Shown in pieces: positions 14,910 through 23,365 of a stretch of 64,000 nucleotides of DNA (position 1 is its first letter; each line of letters opens with the position of its first letter). Both the position numbers and the translations under genes were made by a program. The stretch comes from Minwuiaceae bacterium (GTDB lineage Bacteria > Pseudomonadota > Alphaproteobacteria > Minwuiales > Minwuiaceae): assembly GCA_028278525.1 (NCBI GenBank), contig JANQEE010000017.1, positions 1 through 64,000 on the forward strand, written 5' to 3'. The notes beneath the pieces are model-generated. The model had not been told where the DNA came from. It saw only the letters and a list, made by a program, of their open reading frames with translations, and did no database searches.

Positions 14910-16405
14910 CGCTTTCCACTCGGTTTGATGGCGGGGTCGACACCCACCGCATGAGTCCAACCATCGTCCGATGCGATCATGGTGCGGAACCTGTGGTAGC
15001 GGGCGTCTTCCCTGAAATCCGCCTCGCCGATGTCATTCAACGACTTGGTCGGACCGAACGAAACGGCATCCGTTTGCCGTTGGCGCGTCCCGAGTTGCAG
15101 GGTAACGCTCGCGGCTGACGCGCCGTCGATCAGGGGCCGCACGGACGACACATGCGCCGTTCCACCCGGATTCGCGTTTACCTCCCCGGTCTCGAGTGTC
15201 GCCGGAAGGGCCTCACCGTTGAAGAAGGCAAGCCTGTTGCTCCGGTCGAACGCGGCCAGCAAAAGTGTGTTGCTCATCCACTGGCGACTGTCCAGCGACG
15301 GCATTACTTCATCAAGGCTGGCGAAGAAGTTATCCAGGTTGTCGAGCGTGACGCTGTCGCTTAGCGCTGGGTAGACAAGTTCCAAATCGACTTCGGCTTG
15401 GGCCCAACGATTGTTATTGAAGTCGTATAGAAGAAGCTTGTCCGGATCGCCGTTACCTTTTGAGTTACCGGTCGGGTAAGCCCAAACGACAACGCTCTGA
15501 ATAGGGTCGACAGCTGCCGAGATTCGATCGAAGCGCGACTGGTCGACCTCGCTGTAGAACAGGTTGTTGACCTTGTTTGCCCCTATGGGAACTGATTTCG
15601 CACCATCGAATGCGTAGAACCCGTCCCAACCCAGGTAAAAGAACGTGTTCCCACTCCGCGTTACACTGCCCGGCGCAGGCGTCCCTCGTCCCTCTTCAAC
15701 CTCGGCGAACGAAAAGACGTTCGGCGCGCCGACGAAATCCATGCGCCATATCGAACGCTCCTGCCAAATGACTCCGAACTCTCCGCCGCATACCCTCTGT
15801 ATCCAGCCGCCATTCCCTTGCAGGTCCTGCTGGCCGGCCAGATCCGTCCCGGAAAGCCAGCCTGTTTCATCGCCTGCCGCAGACCACTGCACCCTGTTTG
15901 GCACCAGGCTATCACCGCCGACATCATCGACATTCGCCAGCACAAGAAACGAGTCCTGTTTGCCGACCGAACAAATATGCCGTGCGTTTGGCGGAGACCC
16001 CGCCAGATCGGCAAACTGGGTCCCTCCCAAAGTGACGATCTGAGGCGGGGTATTGATCGCGACCGCGATCAGTTTGTTGCCGAATGCGGCAAATTCCCAA
16101 TTCTCCTGCGACCCCAGATCATATCCCTGGACGGGTAGTCCGGCCTTGCTTTGATCAATTGCGGCGGAACTGGAAACGCGGTAGAGCTTCGATGCGTCGC
16201 CTGCGTAGTTGAACGTGTTTCCATCCTTGTCACGAAGCGAAAAGGCGCCTCGCGCGTAGTTATCAAGTGCGGCCGCTTGCGCGTTCAGTCTACTGAGCGG
16301 CCGGTAAGAGTTGAGTCCGGGAACGACGTTTCTCGCGACCGTTGCCCCTGGATTGTTCAGGCTTGGAAGATCCGGCAGCCATTCGGCGAAAGGGATAACA
16401 GGCAT
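14906..16405 (-). CDS. phage tail hub/needle-knob type beta-propeller protein (P22 gp10-like)
   Basis: A 499-residue protein with repeated beta-blade signatures (FNYAGDASKLYR, WEFAAFGNKLIAV, FLVLANVDD, FFYLGWDGFYAFDG, LLLYDFNNNRWA). This resembles the packaged-DNA stabilisation or tail-nozzle proteins of P22-like short-tailed phages, which build the tail tube below the portal. The start MPVIPFAEWLPDLP is shared by several such proteins in my memory. It overlaps its neighbours by 1 and 4 bases. Assignment to gp10 proper is tentative. Confidence 0.65.
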   Translation of the reverse strand: MPVIPFAEWLPDLPSLNNPGATVARNVVPGLNSYRPLSRLNAQAAALDNYARGAFSLRDKDGNTFNYAGDASKLYRVSSSAAIDQSKAGLPVQGYDLGSQENWEFAAFGNKLIAVAINTPPQIVTLGGTQFADLAGSPPNARHICSVGKQDSFLVLANVDDVGGDSLVPNRVQWSAAGDETGWLSGTDLAGQQDLQGNGGWIQRVCGGEFGVIWQERSIWRMDFVGAPNVFSFAEVEEGRGTPAPGSVTRSGNTFFYLGWDGFYAFDGAKSVPIGANKVNNLFYSEVDQSRFDRISAAVDPIQSVVVWAYPTGNSKGNGDPDKLLLYDFNNNRWAQAEVDLELVYPALSDSVTLDNLDNFFASLDEVMPSLDSRQWMSNTLLLAAFDRSNRLAFFNGEALPATLETGEVNANPGGTAHVSSVRPLIDGASAASVTLQLGTRQRQTDAVSFGPTKSLNDIGEADFREDARYHRFRTMIASDDGWTHAVGVDPAIKPSGKR

Positions 16406-16593
16406 CAGATATCAGTCCAGCTCGTAACAATGGCTGGCTCCTCGTCCCAGCTATCTGCATCGACCTGCTGATCTATCCACAGGTCCGCTGTCGACGGCTT
16501 GTCCAGCCAGGGTTCGCCGATTTCGAGTCCAAGTGTGATAAAGCGTTTCACGTCGCTGCCCGGCCCGATACCAAGAGACAGAAAGCCCGTCAT
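16405..16593 (-). CDS. small phage protein of unknown function
   Basis: A 62-residue acidic protein squeezed between the beta-propeller gene and the next upstream gene, overlapping them by 1 and 4 bases respectively. Tight overlap on both sides supports that it is expressed. The sequence has a GIGPGSDVKRFITLGL block and several Trp residues (four in the second half). No family is recognised. Confidence 0.6.
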   Translation of the reverse strand: MTGFLSLGIGPGSDVKRFITLGLEIGEPWLDKPSTADLWIDQQVDADSWDEEPAIVTSWTDI

Positions 16594-17705
16594 GTTGTCC
16601 TCGAAATGCTTGTCGGCGCGGTGTCGCTGTCCATCGTGAAGGTCATGGCGGTGTTCGTTCCGTCTAGTCTTCGTACCGTTACGGTGGCTCCATTCACCGA
16701 TCGCTCCTGCAGAAACTGCTGGATCGCAAATATCGCCTGGCTAAGCGTCGGCGCACTGCCGTCGGCGGCATAGCTTTCCGACAACGCGGTAGTCAGAATG
16801 TCGGCGGCTGACACGTCGTTCAGCGCGTCCAGCGTTTGCTTGCTGCCGGATAGGGCGTACCCTGTCTTGTCGTTGTTCGTCTCGACGGTCACAGCCTCGC
16901 CGTCCAGAGTCACGTGCAGGTCGGAGTCTGTAAAAACCATGCTGTCCGTCTTGGCCTTCACGTTGTCGAGCGTGCCGCCGCTGGTCGCCGCCTTGGTACC
17001 TGTGATGCCCAAGGCCTGGCGGATCTGCTCCCTTTCACCCGCGGTCCAATCACCCGATCCGCCACCGCCGCCCGCCGGGCTTTGCTCCAGCGCATTGGCC
17101 GAGAATCGCTGTGTTCCGGCATCGTCCTCCGTAAGATCGCCGAGCATCGAACCGACGGCAGGCTGCGCCGCAAGCGCGCTCGCCATCAGCTCATCGAGCC
17201 GAATGTCACTAAGTGCCGTGCTCACGTTTGCCGGTGTTGCGCGCGTGGAAACTGTCGCGTCCAAGTTAGCGATGTTGGTTTCCAGATTGTCGGCTGCGAC
17301 AGTCGAACCCGATATCGCCTCCGCGTCCACCACAGGGCGGCCACCAAGGCCGGAAGTCACGGTACCGCCGTTCCACTGCGTTACGTCGACCCTGATATCA
17401 CCAGCTTCTTCCGGATACAGTACGATCGGCGTCGTCTTGGCCCCTACAGTGCTTGTCTTCACGATCAGCGAGACCGTGTCGGCGTTCATTTCCGCGGGCA
17501 GCAGGTCGAGAAAATACATCCCTGACGCCGCTGCTATTTCCGTTGCTTCGTTGGTGCAGTCGGCAAAGGTTCCTCCGTCCAACGAAACTTCTGAATCCAA
17601 ACCGGCCGCACCTGAAACCAAATCGCCATCGGCATCGAAGATCGGGAACGTAACGCGATAGGCCGCGTTCTTCCTGGGCACCGGCCTTGCGTCTGTTGCC
17701 GCCAT
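16590..17705 (-). CDS. phage tail-associated protein with N-terminal Ig-like domain
   Basis: A 371-residue protein. The first ~100 residues (PRKNAAYRVTFPIFDADGDL, then GTFADC and SGMYFLDLLPAEM) form a predicted beta-sandwich often placed at the start of tail-tip or baseplate-upper proteins. A linker of Ala/Ser repeats and a GGGGGSG stretch follow, then a C-terminal beta domain. It overlaps both neighbours (ATGA- and TAATG-type junctions). It probably decorates the tail or presents a fibre. No enzymatic motif is visible. Confidence 0.6.
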   Translation of the reverse strand: MAATDARPVPRKNAAYRVTFPIFDADGDLVSGAAGLDSEVSLDGGTFADCTNEATEIAAASGMYFLDLLPAEMNADTVSLIVKTSTVGAKTTPIVLYPEEAGDIRVDVTQWNGGTVTSGLGGRPVVDAEAISGSTVAADNLETNIANLDATVSTRATPANVSTALSDIRLDELMASALAAQPAVGSMLGDLTEDDAGTQRFSANALEQSPAGGGGGSGDWTAGEREQIRQALGITGTKAATSGGTLDNVKAKTDSMVFTDSDLHVTLDGEAVTVETNNDKTGYALSGSKQTLDALNDVSAADILTTALSESYAADGSAPTLSQAIFAIQQFLQERSVNGATVTVRRLDGTNTAMTFTMDSDTAPTSISRTT

Positions 17706-18409
17706 TAGAAACCTCTACCTATTCGTGGGAACCATAAGCCGCCGCGTCTTGTCCAAACCGGCTGGCCACTTGCCGGACCGGAAGAGAACTCTTCCAGCTT
17801 GTAGTCGTCTATGACGAAACTGGGACTGATATCATTGCTGCCGACGAGCACGTTGCCCATCCAGATACCGGCCTTGCCAGCTGAAGGCAGGTCGCTATCC
17901 GTCGCCGACATGATTGCCGCGCCGAAGCCGGCTCCGGTGTCGTGGTACACGGCTATGCTGCTGCCCCTGACTTCAAGCTTCAGGCGGTCGCCGCTGCTGA
18001 GGCCGGTGTTCGCTGTACTCAGTTCTGTGACGACACCGCCAACTTTTTTGATCAGACGCTTGTCCGGATTCGAAGAATCCCGGTACGTGCCGACGGCGTA
18101 GTAATTGTCTGTGTCCGTCGCGCGTGCAAACACCCCGCCCGGATCGTCGCCGGAGCCAATGCCGTTGTCACGGACGGTTACGACAACGTCGACGTCTGCC
18201 TCCGTCGGGTCAGGACTGGAGGCGTACATAGCCCGATCTGATGTGTGGACGGCGTTGGATGTGACGCTGTCATTGACTTGTCGGATGCGCAGAAATGCTG
18301 TGCCGGTTTCCTCGAACAGGGTCCATTGACCGCCGGTAATCGTCGCAATGTGGTCGACTAAATTTGCATCGGTCGATCGGGTGAAATCGTCCTCAACGAC
18401 GTCTACCAT
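17705..18409 (-). CDS. phage protein with concanavalin/LamG-like fold
   Basis: A 234-residue beta-rich protein. Its pattern (VEDDFTRSTDANLVDH near the start, GGVFARATDTDNYYAV, DRLKLEVRGSSIAVYHDTG, AGIWMG, IDDYKLEEF) matches jelly-roll carbohydrate-binding or LamG/DUF1080-like domains. In a tail operon this suggests contact with surface glycans or structural decoration. A short Gly/Arg-rich tail follows. The start codon overlaps the end region of the next small gene by only 4 bases of spacing. Confidence 0.65.
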   Translation of the reverse strand: MVDVVEDDFTRSTDANLVDHIATITGGQWTLFEETGTAFLRIRQVNDSVTSNAVHTSDRAMYASSPDPTEADVDVVVTVRDNGIGSGDDPGGVFARATDTDNYYAVGTYRDSSNPDKRLIKKVGGVVTELSTANTGLSSGDRLKLEVRGSSIAVYHDTGAGFGAAIMSATDSDLPSAGKAGIWMGNVLVGSNDISPSFVIDDYKLEEFSSGPASGQPVWTRRGGLWFPRIGRGF

Positions 18410-18413
18410 GATG

Positions 18414-18629
18414 TCATCGGTCGGAGCCGCCTGCCGAGGGAGCGGAACGTGCGATCACTTGGCCTTTCCGTCCCGTGGCGATTGACATCGCTCGCTCCAT
18501 CTCTAAGTCCTGGAGTTTTCCCATTGCCTTTTCGAGATCCCTGGTCAGGCGTTCGATCTGCCGCCCGTGTTTTCGGACTTCCGGAACCCACAGGCTTTCG
18601 AATCTCCGGAGAAGACAAAGAACTCTCAT
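18414..18629 (-). CDS. small coiled-coil phage protein
   Basis: About 71 residues with a strongly heptad-like central helix (EVRKHGRQIERLTRDLEKAM, about residues 16-35) and a basic, Ser-rich tail. It fits exactly into the gap between two phage genes: its stop is 4 bases before the next start, and the previous gene stops at 18684. The start is uncertain; a TTG directly after that stop codon (18683) would add 18 residues. Function unknown. Confidence 0.5.
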   Translation of the reverse strand: MRVLCLLRRFESLWVPEVRKHGRQIERLTRDLEKAMGKLQDLEMERAMSIATGRKGQVIARSAPSAGGSDR

Positions 18630-18683
18630 GCGATCAGAACTATGGCGGGAGCCGCGAAAACAACTGTCTGACAAGACGACCAA

Positions 18684-19319
18684 TCAGACACGCTCATCTT
18701 CCGTGCTGTAGTCATGTTTCATCGCATATGGACCGGGGAAGCGGTCGAACCTGTCCGCGATCTGCAGCCTGGACAAAGCCGACTGAAACTTGGTCTCCCA
18801 AATCTGAATGCGCGCATCGTCCATCAGGAACGGCGCGGCTTCCTTCAAGGCGCCGAACAGGTACACGCTTGGGTGAGAAGCCAATAACCAATTGGTCGTA
18901 CTGGCATCACTCAGTGCCGGAACCTTCCTGAAGTACGAGACCTCCAGCATGTACGCCGCGTCCGGCGTCGGGCCAAACCGGAATTGATTATCTTCCACCG
19001 TATAAACGCTCGGTTGTCCGTTGGCCGCGTCAAGATACCTACGGTCAATGTATTGGGGCGTAACGCTCTCTAACGGACGGGCGGTCCCCCCCGTCACAAT
19101 CATCCGTCTCGCGCCGGCGAAATTATCCGGAACCGTCAAGTAGGCTTCGCCGGCGACCGTCGAAGTCGTCGCCCGGGTTTCCATATCGGCAGTTCTCAAC
19201 AAGTCGTTGATCTCAACTTCCGCCAGTTCAATGAAGTCCGGGGCTCTTACTGTCAGGTTCGACTTGGCGAGCCAGTCGCCGATGGCCGTTTGCAATTCGG
19301 CATACGTGGTTATGGCCAT
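18684..19319 (-). CDS. phage head-tail adaptor protein (SU10-type)
   Basis: A 211-residue protein starting MAITTYAELQTAIGDWL, followed by PDFIELAEVEINDLLR. This opening is characteristic of the adaptor proteins of SU10-like and P22-like podoviruses that attach below the portal. The remainder (VPDNFAGARRM, RFGPTPDA, YFRKVPALS, KEAAPFL) matches the same family in order. The ATG at 19319 overlaps the stop of the preceding gene. This is one of the better-supported assignments in the tail module. Confidence 0.75.
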   Translation of the reverse strand: MAITTYAELQTAIGDWLAKSNLTVRAPDFIELAEVEINDLLRTADMETRATTSTVAGEAYLTVPDNFAGARRMIVTGGTARPLESVTPQYIDRRYLDAANGQPSVYTVEDNQFRFGPTPDAAYMLEVSYFRKVPALSDASTTNWLLASHPSVYLFGALKEAAPFLMDDARIQIWETKFQSALSRLQIADRFDRFPGPYAMKHDYSTEDERV

Positions 19320-19642
19320 CAGATTCTTCCCGGGGTAGTTCGCAGATACTGATATTCGGAACTGTTCAAGCGCTTCTCGGCGACACGTTTCAGCCAGTCC
19401 GGGTCGCAAGCCGCCTGCTGCGGCGATACGCCGTCTTCGACCATCCACCGATAGATCATCGTCACTGGGACGGTGGCCGCGTGATACAGGCCGTCGCCGT
19501 ATCTCGGCGTGGCATTGGCAACGACTTTGTTGCGATCAATGATCGGTTCGGCGTCTTCCACCGTTTCGATGGTGAAAGTCCCGTCCGAATGGCCATGAAA
19601 CATGGTTCGCACGCCGCCGCGCACGTTCAGAAGTCTTTTCAT
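19319..19642 (-). CDS. small phage protein between capsid and adaptor genes
   Basis: A 107-residue protein whose stop overlaps the adaptor start. Blocks of interest are TMFHGHSDGTFTIETVEDAEPI near the N-terminus and RVAEKRLNSSEYQYLR near the C-terminus. Genes in this position often encode head completion or decoration proteins. The frame is open to 19675, but that region contains the terminator hairpin, so the ATG at 19642 directly after the hairpin is preferred. Confidence 0.6.
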   Translation of the reverse strand: MKRLLNVRGGVRTMFHGHSDGTFTIETVEDAEPIIDRNKVVANATPRYGDGLYHAATVPVTMIYRWMVEDGVSPQQAACDPDWLKRVAEKRLNSSEYQYLRTTPGRI

Positions 19643-19646
19643 CGGC

Positions 19647-19673
19647 AAAAAGTTGGGGGCCGAAGCCCCCACC
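19647..19673 (-). terminator. terminator directly after the major capsid gene
   Basis: On the minus strand a TGGGGGC stem closes over a TTCG tetraloop with GCCCCCA, then AC and five T residues. It lies 18 bases after the capsid stop codon and 4 bases before the next start. A partial terminator here would keep capsid mRNA more abundant than downstream tail mRNA, a common phage arrangement. Confidence 0.75.
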
Positions 19674-19691
19674 AATTGAGTTGGCGGCGCG

Positions 19692-20654
19692 TTAGGCCGC
19701 TTCCAGATCGGAAATAATGCCGGACGCCTTTTCGTTCTTGGCGACCAGCGTGTACTCGCTGAGAATCTGGGTCTTCATCGCGTCGCCTGTTTTGGCCAAA
19801 TCGTTCGACTTGAACTGACGCCCAGTCATGAAGGCAACGCCCCACATGTCCATCTGAAGGACCAGCGCGCTCTCGAGATTGTGGAACCGACTTGGTACGA
19901 TCTCCTGAAGGCCGAAATCGCCAGCGTAGAATTCGATCGCCGTTTCCAAGGTGCGTCTATCGGCCGCGATATCCCGCCGTAGGTTGGATCCGCCCGAAAA
20001 CCCTGAAATAACGCCCTTTACATGAGAGCTGACCAGGATTTTGTTCGGCTTCCCACCTTGGTCCCAGCACTGCTTGAGCACATTTTTCAGAATGTTCTCG
20101 GTGATTGCCCGATCGGTCCCCGACGTTCGCGTGTCGGAACCATCGCCCGCAGGCGCAACGCCGCCTGGCGAACCGAGATCCGTGTTCGTGGCAATCCAGG
20201 ATTCGATCCCGGCGAGAACGCGCGCTACGCCGGCGGCCCCAACGACCTTTGCCTTGTTCGCCAACAGGGATGCTTCCATATCGCGCCGAAGTTCAAGGCC
20301 CTTCAAGATCTTCTGATAGGAATGCTCGTTCTTCGTCCGCCCGGCGGAATCGACCGATTGGTTCGTGCCGGACGTAATCGCGACTTTGTCGGAGATCTGG
20401 GTCTGATTGTCGCGGCGCACGGTCGGCGTCGCGGCATCGGCCGTTGCATCGTCTCCTTCGACTACCGCGTTGTCCGGGCTAGGACTGGCAAGGTCCTGAG
20501 TTTGCCATTCGACCTTGGTCGATTTCGCCGTCATCTTGGGCACACCCGTGAGGAAGGGCGTGTCGGTCGGGTCTACCCGGTAGATGACATCCTTCAGGTC
20601 CTCGCGAATGCCTACCGTCTGATAGGTCTGAAAAGTATTGGTTGGCACGGCCAT
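19692..20654 (-). CDS. major capsid protein (SU10 / DUF5309-like)
   Basis: A 320-residue protein with the layout of SU10-type HK97-fold capsids: N-terminal TYQTVGIREDLKDVIYRVDP, PTDTPFLTG, a long helix of basic and acidic residues (LKGLELRRDMEASLLANKAK, about residues 118-137), and the C-terminal ALVLQMDMWGVAFM block. It starts at the stop codon of the scaffold gene (TAATG overlap) and is followed by a terminator. No prohead protease gene is present, which fits phages whose scaffold is a separate protein. Confidence 0.85.
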   Translation of the reverse strand: MAVPTNTFQTYQTVGIREDLKDVIYRVDPTDTPFLTGVPKMTAKSTKVEWQTQDLASPSPDNAVVEGDDATADAATPTVRRDNQTQISDKVAITSGTNQSVDSAGRTKNEHSYQKILKGLELRRDMEASLLANKAKVVGAAGVARVLAGIESWIATNTDLGSPGGVAPAGDGSDTRTSGTDRAITENILKNVLKQCWDQGGKPNKILVSSHVKGVISGFSGGSNLRRDIAADRRTLETAIEFYAGDFGLQEIVPSRFHNLESALVLQMDMWGVAFMTGRQFKSNDLAKTGDAMKTQILSEYTLVAKNEKASGIISDLEAA

Positions 20655-21670
20655 TATTCTGCTCCAGTGTTGAGAAACGCGGCGGCATCGTCGATCGACA
20701 TCGCCCCGCGTTTGCCCGCTCTTTCCAAAATGGCAGCGCGTCGCTCGGCTATATCCGAGCCCGGTTCCGACTTGGTTCCCGGTGCCTGAACTCTCGGCAC
20801 GCCTCTCACCTTCGCTTTCGCCGCGGACTTGTTTGCCTGAAGAATGCCGTAGCGCATGGCGTCTCGGACGAGCAGTTGCAACCGGTGGTCTTTGATCATC
20901 GCGATTTCGTCGATCGTAAAACCACGCTCGGATAGGAACTCGGCGTACCTGTTCTCGATTTGCGGCAGCTTTTCCCTATCGCCGACCTCGGGCCACGCTT
21001 CACGCAGCTTGGCCTGTTGGTCGGCTTCCCAGGCTCTGAAGGTCTGAGCCTGTTGCTCCTGGTACCATCGATTGACCTGGTCCAGTTTGGTCGCTTTCTC
21101 GTTCCACGCGACAGATGCGGCATCGTATCGGCTCTTCAATGTCCGATAGGTTTCCGGATCGTAGGTCGCACTCGCCCTGTCCAACATGGACGGGTCCGGA
21201 GGTGTAGGCTGGGGGCCAAGTTCGGAAACAAGCTGAACATATGCCTGCGCTTGCTGCCGGTGATTGTCGACCTCGCGAGCAGCCTGCTCGTATTCAGTTC
21301 TCAGTGCTTCCTGCTGCCGTGCGAGGTCTTGGGTTTTGCGGGTGTAATCCTGCTGCCTGGAGTATCCTTGTTTCAGCTCGTCGAGGGTTATTCGCTGCGT
21401 CTCGCCATCAATGGTGAGTTCAACGAGTCCCTCTTCGCCGTCATCGGGTTCCGCTTCGGTTTCCCCGTCTTCACCGAGGATCAAGTCATCCTCGGCGACA
21501 TCGGCGTCCAGGGGATCGTCCCCATCCGCCGCTGTTCCGTCCGCCGCCTGTTCATCGTCGCCCAACAGGTCGGCTGCATCGTCCAGATTGATCGCGTTCT
21601 CGGACGTCGCGACCGAATTCTCGTCGCTGATTTCGCTCACGTTGTCGATGTCTTCCACTGCGTCAGCCAT
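20654..21670 (-). CDS. phage scaffolding protein
   Basis: A 338-residue protein with a strongly acidic N-terminal third, a helical coiled-coil centre (QQDYTRKTQDLARQQEALR, about residues 113-131) and a basic C-terminal tail (KSAAKAKVRGVPRVQAPG). This charge layout, together with its place just upstream of the capsid gene, is the signature of podovirus scaffolding proteins, whose basic tail binds the capsid shell. Stop and start overlap with the capsid gene indicates coupled translation. Confidence 0.8.
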   Translation of the reverse strand: MADAVEDIDNVSEISDENSVATSENAINLDDAADLLGDDEQAADGTAADGDDPLDADVAEDDLILGEDGETEAEPDDGEEGLVELTIDGETQRITLDELKQGYSRQQDYTRKTQDLARQQEALRTEYEQAAREVDNHRQQAQAYVQLVSELGPQPTPPDPSMLDRASATYDPETYRTLKSRYDAASVAWNEKATKLDQVNRWYQEQQAQTFRAWEADQQAKLREAWPEVGDREKLPQIENRYAEFLSERGFTIDEIAMIKDHRLQLLVRDAMRYGILQANKSAAKAKVRGVPRVQAPGTKSEPGSDIAERRAAILERAGKRGAMSIDDAAAFLNTGAE

Positions 21671-21914
21671 TCTCGATTTCCTTCAGCCTTCTTTCTGCGT
21701 CCTTACCGTCGGAGACGATGCGCTTTAGATGCCGTTCAAAATCGAGGACGCTCTGATACCGATGCCATATCAGGTCGCGTTCGACGGGATCTCTCTCTAT
21801 TTCCCACTTGCCGATCAAACCTGACCGATACTCATTCACAAAGTCCGCTGCCTGCTCCAAGAGTTCTCCCGCCCTCAGGCCTCTGTCCATCTGGTCCCTG
21901 AGTTTTTTGGTCAT
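21663..21914 (-). CDS. small helical phage protein
   Basis: An 83-residue predicted helical protein rich in Glu, Arg and Lys, overlapping the upstream virion gene by 4 bases (ATGA) and the scaffold gene by 8 bases. These junctions support expression. The N-terminal half contains a RAGELLEQAADFVNEYRSG helix. No family is recognised. A small structural or terminase-accessory role is possible from position only. Confidence 0.6.
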   Translation of the reverse strand: MTKKLRDQMDRGLRAGELLEQAADFVNEYRSGLIGKWEIERDPVERDLIWHRYQSVLDFERHLKRIVSDGKDAERRLKEIENG

Positions 21915-23365
21915 TTGGCCGCTACGTCGAGGTCGCGCTGCAAAAAGCCGCTCGACCGCCCGGACCGGAACCTGCGGTCGCCGATAGATACAGGCAACGC
22001 TTTGAGAACACCCTCCGAAGGACGAAGGAACGGGTTCGGGGGTGGCAAAAAGACCGGTTCTGATTCATTCGGCCCACCGACGAAATTCGGGTTGGGCACC
22101 AATTCAACTGACCTACTTGGCTGCAAGAGAACCGACGCAGGATCGTCAACCTGTCGAATTGCATCAAGGAACAGATTGAGCTTCGGCCTGAACTGCTGGA
22201 AATTGTTCGCGGCACCGATATCGGGAGCCTCGTTTTCAGCAATCGTTCCCTCTCTCTTGAATACCGGAGCCAGCTCGCGGATTTTGGCGTCGATCTTGGC
22301 TTGGTCGCCCTTCAATACACCGGATCGTAAGGCTCCGATCACGAATGCATCCGTGGCATCGCCCAAATCGGAGAATCGGCCGGTCAAGCCTGTCTGTCTG
22401 TCGCCTTTGCCGATGAACCCGGCATCGGTCACAACGAACCGGCCCGGCCTGCCCCCAATAGTCCCGAAATCCCCTACATCGGGATTAAATTTCGCACCTA
22501 GCTCACGTCTGACCTTGTCCAGGGCCATTACGGCCCGTCTACCGAGATTGTCGGCATCGGCGCTGGTCAGATCGCCTTTGGCATCCGCATCCGTAACAGT
22601 GGGTCTGCCTAATCTATTGAAGCCAATCCTCGCCTTGAGGTTGGTCCTCGACCCCCTGGTGAGGTTAAAGATCGCTGGAATAGCGAAGGCGGCCAAAGGC
22701 AGCAGAGGCAGCAGCGCGGCACCAGCCGGAGCAGCGGCAGCCGCGGCACTCGCCCCACTGCCTGCGCCGGTTGCTCCTGCCCCGGCGGCCCCGGCTCCGG
22801 CAGCGCCTAGTCCGGAAGCTGCATTTGTGCCTATGGATGCGCCTACGGGTACCCCCGCAACCGACCCTATTGAACCCCCAGCGCCCAATCCGGAAGCCGC
22901 GCTAGTGCCGATCGATGCGCCAACGGGCACTCCGGCAACAGTACCTATCGAAGACCCGCCGGCGGCACCGCCGCCAAATCCGAAAGCCGATGCGATCGAA
23001 GAGCCGATCTCGCCAAAGGACGGTATCCCCAATTGCTGCGCCAGCGTCCCCAATCCCTCTGACACGAACTCGTTCAGGCCGAGCTTCCCGGCGAGACCGA
23101 CGGCTTGCTCGATCATGTCAGGCGTTGCCGGTTGCGTGACACCCTGCCCGCCACCCCGCGGCTGCAAGAACCCGCCCTGAACCTGCGGCAGCGCCGTTCT
23201 GATCTGCTCCACTGGCGGCTGCAGCAGGCCGAGCGCCCGCTGCGGCTGCCCGGGATTGATGATCACCGGCGGCCTGCGTTGTTCGATCTGCCGGAGCGGC
23301 TGTTGGTTTAAAGCGGCCAGCAGTCGCGCAGTCGCCGTCAGCCGCGGGTCTGTCACCTGCGGCAT
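21911..23365 (-). CDS. large virion protein with Gly/Ala-rich centre
   Basis: A 484-residue protein. The N-terminal 100 residues are Gln/Pro/Leu-rich. The centre (about residues 130-230) is an array of Gly-Ala-Ser repeats with two near-identical copies of a SIGTVAGVPVGASIGT-like unit and a hydrophobic AAPAGAALLPLLPLAAF stretch. The C-terminal half looks globular. The central glycine-zipper and hydrophobic segment would suit a protein ejected with the DNA to form a channel. It starts one base inside the portal stop codon. Confidence 0.6.
   Translation of the reverse strand: MPQVTDPRLTATARLLAALNQQPLRQIEQRRPPVIINPGQPQRALGLLQPPVEQIRTALPQVQGGFLQPRGGGQGVTQPATPDMIEQAVGLAGKLGLNEFVSEGLGTLAQQLGIPSFGEIGSSIASAFGFGGGAAGGSSIGTVAGVPVGASIGTSAASGLGAGGSIGSVAGVPVGASIGTNAASGLGAAGAGAAGAGATGAGSGASAAAAAAPAGAALLPLLPLAAFAIPAIFNLTRGSRTNLKARIGFNRLGRPTVTDADAKGDLTSADADNLGRRAVMALDKVRRELGAKFNPDVGDFGTIGGRPGRFVVTDAGFIGKGDRQTGLTGRFSDLGDATDAFVIGALRSGVLKGDQAKIDAKIRELAPVFKREGTIAENEAPDIGAANNFQQFRPKLNLFLDAIRQVDDPASVLLQPSRSVELVPNPNFVGGPNESEPVFLPPPNPFLRPSEGVLKALPVSIGDRRFRSGRSSGFLQRDLDVAAK

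Noticed and set aside
21915-23180. 421-codon Pro/Ala-rich plus-strand frame
   Set aside because: Antisense to the virion protein gene; GC-rich third positions keep it open. Composition is unnatural and the minus-strand gene overlaps its phage neighbours correctly.
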